Assembly (NCBI GenBank): GCA_041676625.1
Contig: JBAYRN010000015.1
Coordinates: 1-64,000, forward strand
DNA length: 64,000 bases
Reading direction: 5' to 3'
Origin: JAEXNA01 sp041676625
GTDB taxonomy: Bacteria; Vulcanimicrobiota; Xenobia; Xenobiales; JADMJV01
The position numbers and the translations under genes were made by a program. The number at the start of each line of letters is the position of its first letter. The stretch's first letter is position 1. This document shows positions 15,665 to 24,568 of the stretch, one piece after another. Under the pieces are notes generated by a model. It searched no databases. It was given only the letters and a program-made list of their open reading frames with translations, and had not been told where the DNA came from.

Positions 15665-18600
15665 TTATTCGGCGAACACTTGCACGCGTTCCACCCCGTA
15701 AGGTAAGGGAGTATCGTTGGGAGCAAGAACCACCTGAGCCCGTATGCGTTCGCGCAGGGCGGGCACGTGGGAAATGATTCCAACGGTCCTCCCTTCTTGC
15801 TTTAAGCTCTCCAAACAGTCCAGGGCTGCTTCCAGGGCGCGCTTGTCCAGATAGCCAAACCCCTCGTCTATAAAGAGAGTCTGCAGTTTTTCCCGGCTGT
15901 CACGCTCACTCTGCAGGATGTCTCCCAGCGCCAGCGCCAGGGCCAGCGAGGCTAGAAACGATTCTCCGCCCGAAAGGGTGGTGGCGGATCGCTCCCGGCC
16001 TGCCAAAAAGTCCATCACCGTCACTTCCAAGCCGGCTTTCAGGCCCAGACAAAAGCGGTTCGGAGCCAACACTTCCATCCTCAGATTGGCCGCCTCGATC
16101 ACCCGACGGAACAACTTCTGCAAATACCAGTCGTGAAAGGCCATCCCCGCCTCTTCCCCGGACAGTCCGGCCAGTCGCTGCAGGTTGGCGGCTCGAGTCT
16201 CCAGGTGGCGAATCTCTTCGACCACCGCGTCGTACCTGGCAACATCTTCCCGCGACTGCTCCATGGACTTCTCCAGCGTGGCCCGGCGCCCCGCCTTCAG
16301 TTGAAGCTGCTCTCTCTCCCGGGCCAGAACCTGGCGGATCTGTTCGGAGCGCATCTCCGGCGCGGGCATGGTGGCCAGCAGTTCCTGGGATTGGTGTAGC
16401 TGCCGTTCCACGGTGCGGATCAAGGTTTCCCGATCCAGCACGGAGCTGTCACCCCTAACACTGGCTTCCCGGGCCATTCGACCCAGGGCAAAACTCAGGT
16501 CGTCCCAGCCCGCGAAGTCCAGCTTGAAGCTATCCTCCAGTTCGGCCTTGAGGTGGTTGGCCCTACCCTGCAGTTCGTCTCGGCGCATCTCCGAAGCCCT
16601 GCTCTCGGCTAGCTGAAGAGCGAAGGTCTCAGCCATCAATTCGGCCCGCTCGGTAGAGAATCGATGACTCTCTAACTCTTCCAGGCGCTCCTCCAGGCTC
16701 TGCTTCTCCTCTTCCACCGAACGCACCAATTCGTCGAACCCGGTTTCTTTCAGGCGGCCAAAAAATTCTCGCATGGTGACTTGCACCGCTTCCTTACGTG
16801 AATCGTATTGGGCTGAGACACCCTCCACCGTGGCCTGCAGACGCTCCTTCAGCAAGCGCATCTTCTTCAGGCGAACTCGAGCCGGTTTCAACTCCGAGCG
16901 CATAGCTTTGAGCTCTTTAAGCAGGTCCTCTTTCTTAGAAACCCTCGATTCCACGACCTGAATGGTGTTTCTCAACCCCGAGAGCGTTTGTTCATCCAGG
17001 TCGGGTAGCACGTGCTCTTCCTCCTCCCGTTCCTGGAGGCGCCCGCCCAACCGGGCTACCCGCTCTCGAGCCTGGCCCAATTCCGCTCGAGCGTGCTCCA
17101 AACGCCGCTCCAGCGCGTCCAACCCCTCCTCGGACTCCATGACTTCAGCCTTCTTTTTTCGCCTCCCCTGAAACGGATCCGGGTGGGTCTCTGAACCGCA
17201 AAGAGGGCACGGCTGCCCCGACTTCAGTTGAGATTTCAGTCTGCGCAGCGACTCTTCCAGGTCAAGCTCCCTCTGCCGGGCCAGGGTTTCCCGGAGTTCT
17301 CGCTTCTCCGCTTCGAATTGATCGATGAGATCCAGAAAGCGGATTTCCCGAGCCCTGGCTTGCTCGAAGGCCTCCTGCAGGGCTTCGCTCTGGCGTCTCT
17401 TGCCTCTTTGCCTCTCCACGGTGTCAAGCTCCGCCTTCAGCCCGGCCAGCCGGGCCTCACCGGCTTTGATCTTTTCCAACTCCTGCTCGGTCAGCTCGAT
17501 CTCCGCCTTCTGGTCCTTGATACTCAAGGCCAACTCGGCACGCAACTGCCCAAGTTCAGCGAGTTTCTCTTCGATCCGTTCCAACTCATCGGCCAGAGCC
17601 TGCACCCCTTGATAATCCTCCACCAGAGTGTCCAGCCGCTCCAGAGAGCGCCGAAGATTGAAACGCTCTTCCTCTAGAAGGCGGGCTTTTTCTACCTCCT
17701 CTTCTAGAAAGTTGGTGTCGGACTTCAAGCGCTCGTACTCGGCTCGCTGGTACTGAAGCTCCTCCTCAATCTTTTCTGCTTCCATCTGGACCCGGCGCCA
17801 CTGCTCAAAGATCGGTAGGCTCTCCTGAAGACGCGCGACCAGCGCCGACTCCTCGTCATCGTCCTCATCTTCGCGCAACAGAGTGAGCTCCCGCTCGGAC
17901 ATCCCCCGCTGCCGGTCGAGCACTTCATAACGAACCGCTTCTTCCAGCGATTGCTCCCACTCCAGGCTGCGCTCCTGAAGAGCCCGACAATCGGAAGCGA
18001 CCGCTTCTAACTCTCCTTGAGCGCGTTGATACATTTCCCTGGGGTCTCCCTGAGAGGAGTGATAGCGGGCGGTGATCTCTTCTCTGCGAATCCAGGCCTC
18101 CTCCAGTTTTCTTTTGGCTTGCTGGTGAGCTGCCTTGACCGCATCTTCCAGGCGCTGGTGGCGAGAGCTATTGAAGATATTGGCCAGGATCTGGTGCCTC
18201 TCGGCCCCCTCAGCCAGGAGAAACTTGCGAAAACTGCCCTGGGGCAAGATCGCGACCTGGCAAAACTGTTCGGCGTTGAGCCCGAAAAGTTTTGAAATCA
18301 TGGCCTCCACGCCCCCGGCAGAAGAGCTGATGATGTCGCGCCGAGTGGGTTCCCCGATAGCAGGAAGCCTATACAGCATCACCTCGTCGGGTTGAACCCG
18401 GGTGCCTTCCATGACAAACCGACGATCGATCCGATAGGCCTGCCCAAGGCTCTCGAAGTCCAGAGTGACAGCGGTCTCCTGACCGGCCGGGGTGCCCAGG
18501 TGTCGCAACCCCGAGCGGTCCCGCTCCCCTCCCGAACTTCTTCCGTAGAGGGCAAAGCAGATCCCGTCCAGGAGAAACGTCTTACCGCTACCAACCGGAC

Positions 18601-18703
18601 CGTGGATCAAGAAAAGCTTGCTGTAGCGAAGAGCTCGCAGATCGATGACCTGCTCTTGCTGGAAAGGTCCGAAGGCCTGCAGAGCGAGTCGAAGTAGCTT
18701 CAT
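15665..18703 (-). CDS. sbcC: SbcC-type SMC-like ATPase (nuclease subunit C)
   Basis: The 1012-residue Rad50/SbcC protein has Walker A GPVGSGKT at residues 35-42, long coiled coils with a zinc-hook CPLCGSETHPD near residue 496, the ABC signature TTLSGGESFLASLAL and Walker B LFIDEGFGYLD. All ATPase motifs look intact. With SbcD it would process hairpins and blocked DNA ends. The ATG overlaps the sbcD stop by 4 bp, so the subunits are coupled. The length is close to that of E. coli SbcC (1048). The partner SbcD has a damaged catalytic site. Confidence 0.93.
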   Translation of the reverse strand: MKLLRLALQAFGPFQQEQVIDLRALRYSKLFLIHGPVGSGKTFLLDGICFALYGRSSGGERDRSGLRHLGTPAGQETAVTLDFESLGQAYRIDRRFVMEGTRVQPDEVMLYRLPAIGEPTRRDIISSSAGGVEAMISKLFGLNAEQFCQVAILPQGSFRKFLLAEGAERHQILANIFNSSRHQRLEDAVKAAHQQAKRKLEEAWIRREEITARYHSSQGDPREMYQRAQGELEAVASDCRALQERSLEWEQSLEEAVRYEVLDRQRGMSERELTLLREDEDDDEESALVARLQESLPIFEQWRRVQMEAEKIEEELQYQRAEYERLKSDTNFLEEEVEKARLLEEERFNLRRSLERLDTLVEDYQGVQALADELERIEEKLAELGQLRAELALSIKDQKAEIELTEQELEKIKAGEARLAGLKAELDTVERQRGKRRQSEALQEAFEQARAREIRFLDLIDQFEAEKRELRETLARQRELDLEESLRRLKSQLKSGQPCPLCGSETHPDPFQGRRKKKAEVMESEEGLDALERRLEHARAELGQARERVARLGGRLQEREEEEHVLPDLDEQTLSGLRNTIQVVESRVSKKEDLLKELKAMRSELKPARVRLKKMRLLKERLQATVEGVSAQYDSRKEAVQVTMREFFGRLKETGFDELVRSVEEEKQSLEERLEELESHRFSTERAELMAETFALQLAESRASEMRRDELQGRANHLKAELEDSFKLDFAGWDDLSFALGRMAREASVRGDSSVLDRETLIRTVERQLHQSQELLATMPAPEMRSEQIRQVLAREREQLQLKAGRRATLEKSMEQSREDVARYDAVVEEIRHLETRAANLQRLAGLSGEEAGMAFHDWYLQKLFRRVIEAANLRMEVLAPNRFCLGLKAGLEVTVMDFLAGRERSATTLSGGESFLASLALALALGDILQSERDSREKLQTLFIDEGFGYLDKRALEAALDCLESLKQEGRTVGIISHVPALRERIRAQVVLAPNDTPLPYGVERVQVFAE

Positions 18704-19806
18704 AAGCTCTCGTCAAGCTCCCTCAAAAGGTCCATGCACTCCTGGTCCAATTCAAACTTGCCGACTTCCCGACAGTACTCCTGATAGTCCCGAATCAGCG
18801 CCGATATCGCCTCCGGTTCTTCCTCTTCTGCGGCGGCAAAGGGTGAAGGAAGTTCCACCGACACCACGTTGGGGCTCAGGATCCGAAGGTCGGCGCGTTG
18901 TTCGGGTGACAAGTTCTTCTCTTCCGAACGCAAAACCACCAGGTCATCGGTGCGAAGCTGGCTTCCCTGGTCCATCAACTCTTCCCAGCTGCCTTCCAAG
19001 ACCTTTAAATTTCGCCGGGGTCGGAGAGGGTAGTGGTCGATGTAGACCTGATTCTTACCGGTGATTTCGTAAACGGTGACCGAGCGGCCCCTCTCCTGAG
19101 CTTCGGCTTCGTAACAGAGAAGACTGCCGCTGTAGTAAGCGTTGAGAGTCCCCAAGCGCAGAGGCTGGTGGCGCCCGCCCAGCGCGGCGACGTCGAAAAA
19201 CTCCAGCAGGCGCTTCTCCAACGGTTGACCACCGGGTTGGATCAAAGGTCCGAACTCTGGCACTCTCCCCCCGTCCTGAGCCCAGGCATAGCCCACAAAG
19301 ACGTTGATCTCGCCGGGGTCCAGTCGCTGCACGACCTTCTCCACCAGGCGGTGCCCGACCAGGGCCGGGTGCTCCGGAGCGCCGCTGATCGAGGTTCCGC
19401 CTCTAGGATACGGCAGGCACCAGGTCTTGACCTCAAAGTTATCTCGAGCACCCGAAAACGACATGGGTGATAGAACCTGGGTCACGTCATCGATCAGGTG
19501 AATCCCGGCCTCCTTTACCCAACGCCCATCCAGATGCAGAGGCCGAAAGTCATCCGAAGGCCCGGCCAGAAAAATCAGGGTGGTACCCAGATTCAAGAAC
19601 CGGTTGAGGCTGTGATGAAACAGTTCGAGAGCTTCCTCGCCGGGTTGTCGATGGTGAAAAACATCACCGGCGATGACCATAACGTCCGGGTTCAAATCCC
19701 GCACCAGGTGAAACATCTGATCCAAGACGTACTCCTGGTCGCTGCGTAGCGAGCGACCGAAAAAGCGCTGTCCCAGATGCCAATCCGAAGTGTGGAGTAG
19801 TCGCAC
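18700..19806 (-). CDS. sbcD: SbcD/Mre11-type phosphoesterase subunit with degenerate active site
   Basis: The 368-residue protein is clearly of the SbcD family by its N-terminus (LLHTSDWHLGQ, with metal ligands Asp and His), VIAGDVF (third ligand) and position next to sbcC. The later motifs are altered. GNHD, which supplies a metal-binding Asn and the catalytic His, reads GPSDD near residue 83. The His after the central strand reads GYAWAQ. The GHxH pair reads GGRHQP. Thus about four of the eight catalytic positions are lost, and nuclease activity is doubtful. It may serve as a structural partner of SbcC. The start is GTG. The altered residues are seen directly; inactivity is inferred. Confidence 0.85.
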   Translation of the reverse strand: MRLLHTSDWHLGQRFFGRSLRSDQEYVLDQMFHLVRDLNPDVMVIAGDVFHHRQPGEEALELFHHSLNRFLNLGTTLIFLAGPSDDFRPLHLDGRWVKEAGIHLIDDVTQVLSPMSFSGARDNFEVKTWCLPYPRGGTSISGAPEHPALVGHRLVEKVVQRLDPGEINVFVGYAWAQDGGRVPEFGPLIQPGGQPLEKRLLEFFDVAALGGRHQPLRLGTLNAYYSGSLLCYEAEAQERGRSVTVYEITGKNQVYIDHYPLRPRRNLKVLEGSWEELMDQGSQLRTDDLVVLRSEEKNLSPEQRADLRILSPNVVSVELPSPFAAAEEEEPEAISALIRDYQEYCREVGKFELDQECMDLLRELDESL

Positions 19807-19969
19807 AAGGGATCGTGTTCGGGTGGTTGGTTCTCTGCCCTGTATCCCTAAAAAAAACCGATTTCTAGAAATTGTAAAGAAAATTTCAGATTCGATTAAG
19901 GCCCACCATGTACATTGGTTCTAACAAGAAAAAGATACCGAGAATTTTCAAGGAGATCCATACTAACTC

Positions 19970-20278
19970 ATGACCGCCGCACCAAGTTTTTATCTGCCCG
20001 AAGAACTCGTCTACTTGCTGGAAAGTGTCGAAAATTTGCCTGCCGAAGAGATCGCTTACTGCGCTCTGCCTCACCTCGAAAGATTCTCGGATGCTGCACA
20101 GAAAGCCGAAATCGGATTTCAGTTGCTCAACAACATCAGCCGAAGCGCCTGTCCGGCCGCCGCTGAAGCCACCAAAGCTCTGGCCGTGATGGCCAAATTT
20201 CCCCACTACCCTCGCCCCCGGGCCGCCGTAGCCATGGCCGCCCTGAAAGGACTGGCCGGCGGAAAGACAGCTGCCTAG
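19970..20278 (+). CDS. Hypothetical small protein
   Basis: The 102-residue product appears all-helical (LPEELVYLLESVENLPAEEI, SDAAQKAEIGFQLLNNI, RPRAAVAMAALKGLAG), a little like a HEAT-repeat pair. No family was recognised. AAGGAG lies 14 nt upstream of the ATG, which is long. The 163-bp upstream gap, shared with divergent sbcD, is AT-rich and includes the 12-bp palindrome ATTTCTAGAAAT at 19861-19872, a possible operator. It ends 4 bp before the convergent HTTM gene stop. Confidence 0.6.
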   Translation: MTAAPSFYLPEELVYLLESVENLPAEEIAYCALPHLERFSDAAQKAEIGFQLLNNISRSACPAAAEATKALAVMAKFPHYPRPRAAVAMAALKGLAGGKTAA

Positions 20279-20282
20279 GAGC

Positions 20283-21671
20283 CTAAGGCTGTTCAGCTAG
20301 GACCACCGGCTCCGGAACCACGGGCAAACCGGGCGGTTGAGATAACTCCTTTACAAAAATTAGTCGTGCGCTTTTCGTTTCGATGTGAGGGTGCGACTTT
20401 TTCCATTTCTCCAGAAGATAGACCAGGGTGTCGCTGCGCCAGTTCGGAGTGTCCTGGATCTCTATCTGGATCAGGTTTTGCATCCAGCGGCGCCAACGCT
20501 GGTTGGGAAAGCGCGAGGAGCCCAAATGGGGCCGCCCCGACTCATCCACCGGACCGCGCTGCAGGATATCTCTGACCCCCTGGTCGGTCTCCACCAACAA
20601 CTGAAAATAGCCGTCCTCTCTAAACGGAAAGGGAGCAAAAAAGTGCCAGTGCTGGTGCTGGTAGGTGTAGCGAGCCACCACGTGGGCCCAGGTTGGAAGT
20701 TTCTGAACGTGGCCGATGCTGTAGATATTGACGTAGACCATGTAAGCCAGTATCAACCCGGCAAAAACCCGAGTCGGGGTGTTCAGGCGATAGCCCGGCG
20801 GCAACTCCTCAACCTCTGCGGTCGGCTCTTCAGGCCACCGACGGTCCCACCAGGCCCCCGGTACGAAAACCACCAGACTCACGATCATGATGAGCATGAA
20901 GATTCCCAGGTGCAACATCAGAGCGATCCCCAGGTGAAAGGAGACCGCCAGCAGCAAGAAGGACCCTCGGACCCAGGTAAAGCGAACCGGCACCAACAGC
21001 AAGATAGGCAGCAAAAACTCCAGTCCCAGGGCCGCCCAGGTGAGATAGCGGAGGACTTCCGGGTAAGAGAGCAGACTCAGCCCCAGGTTCGTGGTGAACT
21101 GGTCGATGGAGAGCGTATAGTAGAGAGCCTCTCCGGTTTTGCGCCAGTCTTCACCGGTCTTTAAGAGGGCGGCGAAAAAGTAAAGCAGGAAAAACTGCAG
21201 GTAGACCCCGACCGTGGCCAGACTGCGAAACTTCGGGGAGAGCTTCGACCAGTCTTTTCCTCGGGCATCCATCGACCAGCGTGCACCCAGGGGCAAGAAG
21301 AACGTCCAGAACAGAAGGACCCGCAAAAAATCGTCTCCTCCGTCCATGACCATGGGGTTGCGCAGTTGGATGGAGACCACGAAGTACCAGGTCACGAAGC
21401 AGGCCAGCCTGGTCTGGTAGCCCACCAGCATACAGACGGCGGCGGTGGCCCAAGCTGCAAAGAGAAAAAGCAGTCCGGCGGTATCTCCGGAGGATAAAAA
21501 GAGGCAGTAGACCGGGCTGAGCCAGGTCTGGGCAAAGACCGAGGGGCGAGAGAGCAGGCCCGCATCGCCGTAAAACGCTTGCAGATCCCGGAGCCTGAGG
21601 GCGATGTCCAGCAGCACCAGACCGGCCAGGCCGATCCGCCAGGCAGCCAGACTGCGCAAGTCCAGGGTCAA
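20283..21671 (-). CDS. HTTM domain membrane protein (vitamin K-dependent carboxylase-like), copy 1
   Basis: The 462-residue polytopic protein is of the HTTM family, related to the gamma-glutamyl carboxylase membrane domain. It begins LDLRSLAAWRIGLAGLVLLD, followed by about eight hydrophobic helices and the conserved loop LRNPMVMDGGDDFLRVLLFW then FLPLGARWSMDARG. A C-terminal soluble part contains HWHFFAPFPFREDGYFQL. The biochemical role of bacterial HTTM proteins is mostly unknown. The start is TTG, 7 bp after the pilin gene stop. A paralogue lies at 24569-25942 on the other side of the pilin genes. Confidence 0.85.
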   Translation of the reverse strand: MTLDLRSLAAWRIGLAGLVLLDIALRLRDLQAFYGDAGLLSRPSVFAQTWLSPVYCLFLSSGDTAGLLFLFAAWATAAVCMLVGYQTRLACFVTWYFVVSIQLRNPMVMDGGDDFLRVLLFWTFFLPLGARWSMDARGKDWSKLSPKFRSLATVGVYLQFFLLYFFAALLKTGEDWRKTGEALYYTLSIDQFTTNLGLSLLSYPEVLRYLTWAALGLEFLLPILLLVPVRFTWVRGSFLLLAVSFHLGIALMLHLGIFMLIMIVSLVVFVPGAWWDRRWPEEPTAEVEELPPGYRLNTPTRVFAGLILAYMVYVNIYSIGHVQKLPTWAHVVARYTYQHQHWHFFAPFPFREDGYFQLLVETDQGVRDILQRGPVDESGRPHLGSSRFPNQRWRRWMQNLIQIEIQDTPNWRSDTLVYLLEKWKKSHPHIETKSARLIFVKELSQPPGLPVVPEPVVLAEQP

Positions 21672-21678
21672 GACGGCT

Positions 21679-22389
21679 TCAGCCCCTTGGGGTGACCCGC
21701 GAGTCTACCCGAATGTAGTAGCTGGCCGGACCCTTGTCAGTGGGGTGGCCCGCTTCCAATCGGATGTCGTAAGAGCGCTTTCGTTCCACCGAAGCACCGC
21801 CCAGAAAGTCCCGGGTCCCGGCGCCGTCGTCCACCTCACCGGTGAACTCCGTGACTTCGAAGCCGCACACGTCGTGCCCCAGGGTACGGGTCTCGGTATC
21901 GGAGGCGGCGGCGAAATCGGCGGTGTCCTGGTCGTCCATCTCGTCTGCCACCTCTTCCACGTCGGTGTTACCGGTGCGCCCAGCCCCATTGGTGTCTCCG
22001 TCGTCTAAGGGTCTCTCTTTGCGTATGAGCCGACCCAGGCTGGGGTCGGTGGGGTGAGCTTCAAAGTAGTAACAGATGAGCCTCTGCCAATAGATCTGGC
22101 CGGTCTGCTGGTCGAACTGAGCCTGGCCCTGGGGAGTGATGGAGGAGGCAAAGACCACGCCCGGAGGCGAATCGTAGAGCCGGATCAACTCATGGCGGCT
22201 GTTGCTGAGTTCGGCGTTCAACATCCCCAGGGCCTTGATGGCGGAGCTTTGAGCCTCGGCGGCGGCCTGATTGGTCCGAAAGAGCAGAATGCCTTCGCGA
22301 AATACCTGAAAAGCTCCCGCGATGACGATCGACATGATGCCGATCGAAACCATGAGTTCCATGAGGGATATGCCCCGCCGGTCCCTCAT
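21679..22389 (-). CDS. Type IV pilin-like protein (minor pseudopilin, PilW/GspJ-like)
   Basis: The 236-residue product begins MRDRRGISLMELMVSIGIMS, a class III prepilin signal: a short basic leader, Gly before the cleavage site, and Glu at mature position +5 (ISLME). A 20-residue hydrophobic helix follows. It would be processed by a prepilin peptidase and inserted into a pilus or pseudopilus. The globular part has no recognised family. The start ATG overlaps the preceding pilin gene stop by 4 bp. Confidence 0.85.
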   Translation of the reverse strand: MRDRRGISLMELMVSIGIMSIVIAGAFQVFREGILLFRTNQAAAEAQSSAIKALGMLNAELSNSRHELIRLYDSPPGVVFASSITPQGQAQFDQQTGQIYWQRLICYYFEAHPTDPSLGRLIRKERPLDDGDTNGAGRTGNTDVEEVADEMDDQDTADFAAASDTETRTLGHDVCGFEVTEFTGEVDDGAGTRDFLGGASVERKRSYDIRLEAGHPTDKGPASYYIRVDSRVTPRG

Positions 22390-22886
22390 CGCATGGCGTC
22401 CCTGTAAACAAAAGTGGAGTAGCGCACGCTGTTGTTGTACTTGCCGTCTTCGATGATTTCGCTACCGGTGGTGGAGTGCCAACGCACGGTCACCGAAATC
22501 CAACAGATATCCTCGGAGGCCTGGGGGATCAAAGGACGGTCGTTGGTATCCCCGTCGCCCGGGGTGGCATCGGTGTTGAGAACCAGATCGTAGAGGATGT
22601 TGAAACGGATATCGGCGCTGTTACCCCGGACCCGGCGCAACACCACGTAGTCCTCCTCTACGGGGACAGCCCCCGATTCGACCTGGCTCTTTAGCCAATC
22701 GAACCCGTTGGCGATCAAACCTTCGTTGACCCCTCGGGCCAGATGGTTGGCGGCGGTAAACTCTCCCGACATGGCCATGGCACGTCCGTACATCACCCAA
22801 ACCCCGGAGAGGGCGACGGCGATCATGACAAAGACCCCCGTGGCAACCAGGGTCTCCAGCAAGCTATGCCCGTTTTGATGGCGCAA
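22386..22886 (-). CDS. Type IV pilin-like protein (minor pseudopilin, PilV/GspI-like)
   Basis: The 166-residue product begins MRHQNGHSLLETLVATGVFV, with Gly before the cleavage site and Glu at mature position +5, then a hydrophobic N-terminal helix. The head domain includes an acidic DATPGDGDTNDRP loop, a calcium-binding-like Asp/Gly pattern also seen in some pseudopilins. It overlaps the next pilin gene by 4 bp and follows the large PilX-like gene by 13 bp. Confidence 0.85.
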   Translation of the reverse strand: MRHQNGHSLLETLVATGVFVMIAVALSGVWVMYGRAMAMSGEFTAANHLARGVNEGLIANGFDWLKSQVESGAVPVEEDYVVLRRVRGNSADIRFNILYDLVLNTDATPGDGDTNDRPLIPQASEDICWISVTVRWHSTTGSEIIEDGKYNNSVRYSTFVYRDAMR

Positions 22887-22899
22887 AGATACTCCGGAG

Positions 22900-24525
22900 T
22901 TACTTCATCTGCATAAGCATGCTACCACCACCACAACCCACACCTCCGGTAGGCGGCGGGGCTGGAGGCGGAGGGCCCGGCGGAGGGGGTCCGGGCGGAG
23001 GCGGGGGAGCGCCGAACCCTGAACCGGCGGGGGGCGGGGCCAGGGTCTGGGCTGATTTCACAGCTCCCATGGTGGTGGCCGTGCCGCTAAGATTGAAGTC
23101 GAAGGTTCCAGCCACCGTAGACGCATCCAAGAGGGCCGTGTCGAAGTGAATCATTCCGGTATCGGCCAGGCTTACCGAGCGGCCGAGCACCGAGCCCCAG
23201 AGCTGGGAGTCGGCCAGGATCCTGACATCCATCTCATATCCCGCCAGCAGGGCAAAGATCTCGCTGTCTTCCAGGATCAGCTCACACTCCCCGGCAGCAT
23301 AAAACTTCAGGGCCCCGGGCGGGCAGTCTCGATTGACGTTGTTGCTACCGCTGAAGCGGATCTGAGGACCCTTTACATAGATCCGTACCGGGTCCAGTTT
23401 TCCGTCGTCGTCGGTGTCGTCGATCACGATGGAAGAAGACCCGCAGATGAAGCTTCCCTCCACCAGGTAGTCGGTGCCCTCGGCCAGGACCAGCCCGCTC
23501 CCGGGCACGCTATAGGAAGCCCCGGCTCCGCCGCCCAGCAGAGTCGCCTCCCCGGGTACCCGGGGAGCCTCGATCACCGGCAACCTCTTGTTCTGGTTCT
23601 GCTTACTGACCCAGCCGTTGAGGAGTTCATGGCCGGTCCCGGTGGCCCCATAGGATCCGATGTTGTAGGTAGCAGGAGACCCGGAGGTCGTCCCCTCCCC
23701 CTGAGGAGCCGTCAGAAAACTGGTGATCTCGTTACTGGTGGCTCCTTCGTCGAAGAGTAGCCAGCCGTTGATTCGGGCGTTAGAGCCCAGGGTCACGGCG
23801 CCTGGCTGAGTGGGTTCCTCGTTATTGGTGGCCACGTTGGCCAGGGGTTGATCGAGGGAAGTAAAGGGAGTGTCAAGCGGAGGCACGAGGATATCCGTCC
23901 AGGGTCCTTTTCCGTCGCTGGCGCTCGAATCGAAGTGATCGATCCGGCCGTCGATGTCCAGGGAATCCACCCCGAAAGCTGCGTGATTGAGGATGGGGAA
24001 TTTGGGTGCGAGGGTGGCCCCCATGGTCACCTCTTCAGCCCGAATTCCGGACTCGGTTTCCCCCACAGCCATAATGTAAAAGTGCTCCGGCGGTACGATC
24101 GTGCCGTCGGGAGGGACGTTGAGGGGGTCATCATCATCATCGAGAGCAGCGGTGTCCGTGACTCCGCCCGCAAAGCCCTCCAGGTTGTGATAAAGCCGGG
24201 AAGCCGCGGTTACTCCGTTGGGCATGCCGATGAGCACCCGGCGGTCGATCTCAAGCCAGCTATCCCCGCTGATCCCGTCATCATCGAAGTCCATATCGAC
24301 CGGCGGCTCTTTGAGCATCGCCACCGACATCTGAATAGCGGTGTAGGCACCGTAGTAGGCCTGATCGGACTGCCCCTTTCGAGACACCGAGTTGAGATTA
24401 AAGGCAGCCTGCGCTCCGATGGCGGCGGTGAAGACAGCCAGTACTGTGGCAAATCCCAGAACTAGAACCAGGCCGAAACCTCGCTTCTGGTCTCTAGTCA
24501 GAGGTTTAGAATCCCTGGTGAGCAA
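22900..24525 (-). CDS. Large PilX-like pilus-associated protein with Pro/Gly-rich tail
   Basis: The 541-residue product begins with a basic leader, RGFGLVLVLGFATVLAVFTA and a Gln/Ala-rich helix, as in PilX N-terminal domains. Unlike the two adjacent pilins it lacks the +5 Glu. The long head has several Asp-rich loops (DFDDDGISGDSW, DDTDDDGKLDPV) that look calcium-binding. The last ~45 residues are a poly-proline run followed by GVGCGGGSMLMQMK. PilX proteins are usually under 250 residues, so this is unusually large. The start is TTG with AAGGA 6 nt upstream. The role as a pilus tip or adhesin is inferred. Confidence 0.75.
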   Translation of the reverse strand: MLTRDSKPLTRDQKRGFGLVLVLGFATVLAVFTAAIGAQAAFNLNSVSRKGQSDQAYYGAYTAIQMSVAMLKEPPVDMDFDDDGISGDSWLEIDRRVLIGMPNGVTAASRLYHNLEGFAGGVTDTAALDDDDDPLNVPPDGTIVPPEHFYIMAVGETESGIRAEEVTMGATLAPKFPILNHAAFGVDSLDIDGRIDHFDSSASDGKGPWTDILVPPLDTPFTSLDQPLANVATNNEEPTQPGAVTLGSNARINGWLLFDEGATSNEITSFLTAPQGEGTTSGSPATYNIGSYGATGTGHELLNGWVSKQNQNKRLPVIEAPRVPGEATLLGGGAGASYSVPGSGLVLAEGTDYLVEGSFICGSSSIVIDDTDDDGKLDPVRIYVKGPQIRFSGSNNVNRDCPPGALKFYAAGECELILEDSEIFALLAGYEMDVRILADSQLWGSVLGRSVSLADTGMIHFDTALLDASTVAGTFDFNLSGTATTMGAVKSAQTLAPPPAGSGFGAPPPPPGPPPPGPPPPAPPPTGGVGCGGGSMLMQMK

Positions 24526-24568
24526 GTGTTATCCTTTCGATCCCTGACCAAGTTTAGCAAATTTTTTG

